DNA of 8,234 nt from Methylococcaceae bacterium (GTDB lineage Bacteria > Pseudomonadota > Gammaproteobacteria > Methylococcales > Methylococcaceae). Both the position numbers and the translations under genes were made by a program. The stretch covers positions 1-8,234 of the forward strand of contig VEPB01000140.1 in assembly GCA_012026715.1 (NCBI GenBank). The letters run 5' to 3'. Every line of letters starts with the position of its first letter. Within the stretch, counting starts at the first letter, position 1. Under the pieces are notes generated by a model. The model was not told the origin of the DNA and ran no database searches. It saw nothing but the letters and a program-made list of their open reading frames with translations. Below are positions 6,285-8,234 of this stretch, in pieces.

Positions 6285-7367
6285 TCAACCCCGGCCGTAA
6301 CGTTCGAGGGTTTCCCGGAGAGGTGAAGTCTCGACCACAACCGGCAGAGTGGCCTGGCCGATTCCCCGCAGCAGGATCAACCGCAACCCGCCATCGACGT
6401 TTTTCTTGTCCACGGCCATGAGATCGACGAAGCGATCGGCCGACAGTTCCGGCGGCGGAATGACGGGCAACCGCGCTCGCTCCAACAGGGCCGTGATCCG
6501 CCCGACATCGACCGCATCGATCCAGCCCAGTCGAGCCGACAAGTCGGCCGCCTGGCACATGCCAATGGCAACCGCCTCGCCGTGCAGATAAGCCCCGTAG
6601 CCGCAGCCGGTTTCAATGGCATGGCCGAAGGTATGGCCGAGATTGAGCATCGCGCGTTCGCCGGTTTCCTTCTCGTCGGCCGCCACGACCTGGGCCTTAT
6701 TGACGCAGGACCGTTCGATGGCCCAGGCCAACAGTTCAGGATCGCGCGCCAGCAAACCGTCGATGGATGCTTCCAGCCAAAGGAAGAACTCCGGATCCCG
6801 GATCAGGCCGTACTTGATGACCTCCGCCAACCCGGCGCTTAGCTCCCGGTCCGGCAGGGTCGCCAGGGTTGCGGTATCGGCAAGCACGCAGCGGGGCTGA
6901 TGGAAAGCGCCGATCATGTTCTTGCCGAGCGGATGGTTCACCGCGGTCTTGCCGCCCACCGAGGAATCCACCTGGGCCAATAACGTCGTCGGAATCTGGA
7001 TGAAGGGCACGCCGCGCTGGTAACAGGCCGCGGCGAAGCCGGTAAGATCGCCGATCACCCCGCCGCCCAGGGCTATCAAGGTGGCATTGCGGCTGTACCG
7101 GCACTCCAGCAAAGTCCCGAAGACGGCCATGGCCGACTCCATCGACTTGTGCTGCTCACCATCGGGTATGACGACGGATTCCACCCGATAGGGGCTCAGT
7201 TGCGCCAATACCCGGTCGAGATAGAGCGGCGCCACCACCTGATTGGTGACCACCAGCACCTGGCGTCCGGCGATATGGTTGCCAAACAGTTCGGCGCGAT
7301 CGAGCAAGCCGGTGCCGATATGGATCGGGTAAGTCCGGTCGCCCAGTTCTACGGACAGTGTCTTCAT
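6285..7367 (-). CDS. aroB: 3-dehydroquinate synthase
   Basis: AroB converts DAHP to 3-dehydroquinate, the second step of the shikimate pathway, using bound NAD+ and a divalent metal; it is cytoplasmic. The 360 residues agree with the family (about 360). NAD-binding GGGVIGD lies at 101-107, preceded by the PDGEQHKS block (69-76). TTLLAQVDSSVGGKTAVNH (127-145) includes K140. The metal and catalytic residues are present: E182 in AGLAEVIKYG, H245 and H249 in LGHTFGHAIE, and H262 in LHGEAVAIGM. The ATG at 7367 shares its A with the last base of the aroK stop (TGATG), a typical coupled arrangement, and no Shine-Dalgarno is visible before it. aroK-aroB-damX is a conserved gammaproteobacterial order. 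No defects seen. Confidence 0.98.
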   Translation of the reverse strand: MKTLSVELGDRTYPIHIGTGLLDRAELFGNHIAGRQVLVVTNQVVAPLYLDRVLAQLSPYRVESVVIPDGEQHKSMESAMAVFGTLLECRYSRNATLIALGGGVIGDLTGFAAACYQRGVPFIQIPTTLLAQVDSSVGGKTAVNHPLGKNMIGAFHQPRCVLADTATLATLPDRELSAGLAEVIKYGLIRDPEFFLWLEASIDGLLARDPELLAWAIERSCVNKAQVVAADEKETGERAMLNLGHTFGHAIETGCGYGAYLHGEAVAIGMCQAADLSARLGWIDAVDVGRITALLERARLPVIPPPELSADRFVDLMAVDKKNVDGGLRLILLRGIGQATLPVVVETSPLRETLERYGRG

Positions 7368-7903
7368 CAGGCTGGCGCGTTATGGAACAGACGCCGGTAG
7401 GCCCGCGCAATCTGGCGCGCCGCGTTTCGGCTGGAAAATGTGCCGGTGTCGACGATGTAATCGGCAACGGCACGGTAGATGGGGTCGCGCACCAGGCACA
7501 GCTCTTCCAGTTTGGCGCGCGGGTTGGGAGTCTTCAACAGAGGGCGGTGTGCGTCATTGCGGGTGCGCTCCAGTTGGCGCTCCACCGAGCACTGCAAGTA
7601 GACGACGAATCCCCGTTCCATCAGCACTTGCTGGTTTTCCGGCGCCAGCACTGCCCCCCCGCCGGTGGCCAAGACCAGCGGCGAATCCTCGGTCAACAGC
7701 CCGATGACTTCCGACTCGCGCTTGCGAAATCCCGCCTCGCCCTCGTACTCGAAAATCATGGGGATGCTGACCCCGGTACGCTGTTCGATCTCCCGGTCGC
7801 TGTCGACGAAGGGAACCCCTAGAGTGCGTGCCAACATCCGCCCGATGGTCGTCTTGCCTGCACCCATGGGGCCAACCAGGAAGATGTTGCCGTTGCTGTT
7901 CAT
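7367..7903 (-). CDS. aroK: Shikimate kinase
   Basis: Shikimate kinase phosphorylates the 3-hydroxyl of shikimate with ATP, the fifth step towards chorismate. The 178-residue product has the P-loop GPMGAGKTT (11-19; K17, T18), the Mg/shikimate aspartates in FVDSDREIE (D34, D36), the shikimate-binding arginine in GFRKRE (R60), the GGG turn (81-83) and the LID segment with RPLL (R120 onwards). Length is typical. It is the first gene of the row: the pmoB terminator lies 65 bases upstream. The bases between show no convincing sigma70 promoter and only a poor ribosome site (GGGA two bases before the ATG at 7903). In Pseudomonas and many relatives pilQ lies directly upstream of aroK; here that place is taken by pmoB. 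Confidence 0.97.
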   Translation of the reverse strand: MNSNGNIFLVGPMGAGKTTIGRMLARTLGVPFVDSDREIEQRTGVSIPMIFEYEGEAGFRKRESEVIGLLTEDSPLVLATGGGAVLAPENQQVLMERGFVVYLQCSVERQLERTRNDAHRPLLKTPNPRAKLEELCLVRDPIYRAVADYIVDTGTFSSRNAARQIARAYRRLFHNAPA

Positions 7904-7968
7904 CGTCCCATGATATCACGCCAGCTCCCGACATCACGGGCGCCCGGGCAGTGGTAACGCCTCCATAC

Positions 7969-7996
7969 AAAAAAGCCCCCGGGGGAAACCGGGGGC
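7969..7996 (-). terminator. Intrinsic terminator of the pmo operon
   Basis: Read on the minus strand, an eight-base-pair perfect stem GCCCCCGG/CCGGGGGC with a six-base loop is followed directly by six T residues. It lies 65 bases beyond the pmoB stop and 65 bases before the aroK start. No T-tract follows on the other strand, so it acts only on leftward transcription, ending the pmoB transcript before aroK. Confidence 0.93.
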
Positions 7997-8022
7997 CCAA
8001 GTGCCGTGTTTCAAGTTGGCCG

Positions 8023-8053
8023 GAACCTGCCGCCGCATTGCGGCGACAGGTTC
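8023..8053 (-). other. 3'-UTR hairpin just after pmoB
   Basis: A 14-base-pair inverted repeat with a three-base loop (ATT on the plus strand, AAT in the transcript) begins seven bases after the pmoB stop. The only imperfection is a C-A mismatch if the plus strand were transcribed, but a stable U-G wobble in the minus-strand RNA, which fits the pmoB direction. No T-tract follows at once, so by itself it is not a classical terminator. It may protect the pmo mRNA 3' end from exonucleases or assist the terminator 27 bases further on. Confidence 0.75.
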
Positions 8054-8060
8054 ACTGGTC

Positions 8061-8234
8061 TTACATGAAGGACGGGATCAGCGGAGCGTCGATCTGAGTG
8101 ATCTGACGGTTGCCGGCTGCGTCGAAGAAGAACAACAGACCTGCGAAACGGCTGTCCGGATCGTAGATGATGTCGGACAGACGATACACTTCCCAAGCGG
8201 CGTCAGAAGCCACAACTTCAACCGTACGGGTTTC
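8061..8234 (-). CDS. pmoB: Particulate methane monooxygenase subunit B, C-terminal fragment
   Basis: Only the last 57 codons and the TAA stop are in the window; the 5' part lies beyond base 8234. The reading begins ETRTVEVVASDAAWEVYRL, continues with DIIYDPDSRFAGLLFFFD and ends QIDAPLIPSFM, which I recognise as the end of gammaproteobacterial PmoB, very like Methylococcus. PmoB carries the periplasmic cupredoxin domains and copper sites of the membrane enzyme that oxidises methane to methanol; the fragment is part of the C-terminal cupredoxin domain. It should be the last gene of pmoCAB, consistent with the double hairpin after it. All four Arg codons are CGT and U-ending codons are frequent, unlike its neighbours, as expected for a very highly expressed gene. 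AmoB of an ammonia oxidiser is the main alternative but less likely. Confidence 0.93.
   Translation of the reverse strand, partial: ETRTVEVVASDAAWEVYRLSDIIYDPDSRFAGLLFFFDAAGNRQITQIDAPLIPSFM

Noticed and set aside
7911..7916. Minus-strand TATCAT six bases before aroK, which could imply a leaderless mRNA
   Set aside because: Five of six match to the -10 consensus, but no -35 element at any normal spacing; chance occurrence is likely.
1..8234. Search by eye for transposases, terminal repeats, CRISPR arrays, tRNA or phage genes
   Set aside because: Nothing found; all genes are colinear, full length apart from the two cut by the edges, and of housekeeping or envelope type.

Overview
The window comes from a GC-rich gammaproteobacterium, most likely an aerobic methanotroph of the Methylococcaceae (type Ib/X). 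The clue is the right edge, which holds the last 57 codons of pmoB (particulate methane monooxygenase subunit B), recognised by its C-terminal signature ending in DAPLIPSFM. The family-level placement is inferred from this tail and the base composition. An AmoB of a marine ammonia oxidiser is a less likely alternative.

Every gene I can support lies on the minus strand, so transcription runs right to left. From right to left: the pmoB tail (8234-8061); a 157-base gap with two hairpins, the second a textbook intrinsic terminator; aroK and aroB (shikimate pathway); a DamX-like protein with an N-terminal P-loop domain, one membrane span, a long Pro/Ala-rich linker and a SPOR domain; hemE (haem synthesis); a FabG-type SDR reductase; a family 2 glycosyltransferase; a YafK-type L,D-transpeptidase predicted to be a lipoprotein; a YcbL-type metallo-beta-lactamase-fold hydrolase; and an exported SCO-family copper/thiol protein running off the left edge.

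From aroK to the SCO gene the spacings are -1, 21, 4, -8, -4, 74, -4 and 34 bases, so the row is probably one operon or two, the 74-base gap before the transpeptidase being the only natural break. The aroK-aroB-damX-hemE core is a known gammaproteobacterial housekeeping order; in Pseudomonas pilMNOPQ precedes it and gltBD sits between the damX-like gene and hemE. Here pmoB occupies the pilQ side and gltBD is absent. The distal genes concern the envelope (reductase, glycosyltransferase, peptidoglycan enzyme) and copper or thiol handling in the periplasm.

I see no mobile element, CRISPR array, tRNA, rRNA or phage gene, and no evidence for a wholly new system. The most interesting points are the pmoB/aroK junction with its double hairpin, the coupling of an L,D-transpeptidase to a YcbL hydrolase, a reductase lacking the usual catalytic Asn, and a DamX whose Walker B motif lacks the catalytic Glu. 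No gene-free stretch exceeds 300 bases.
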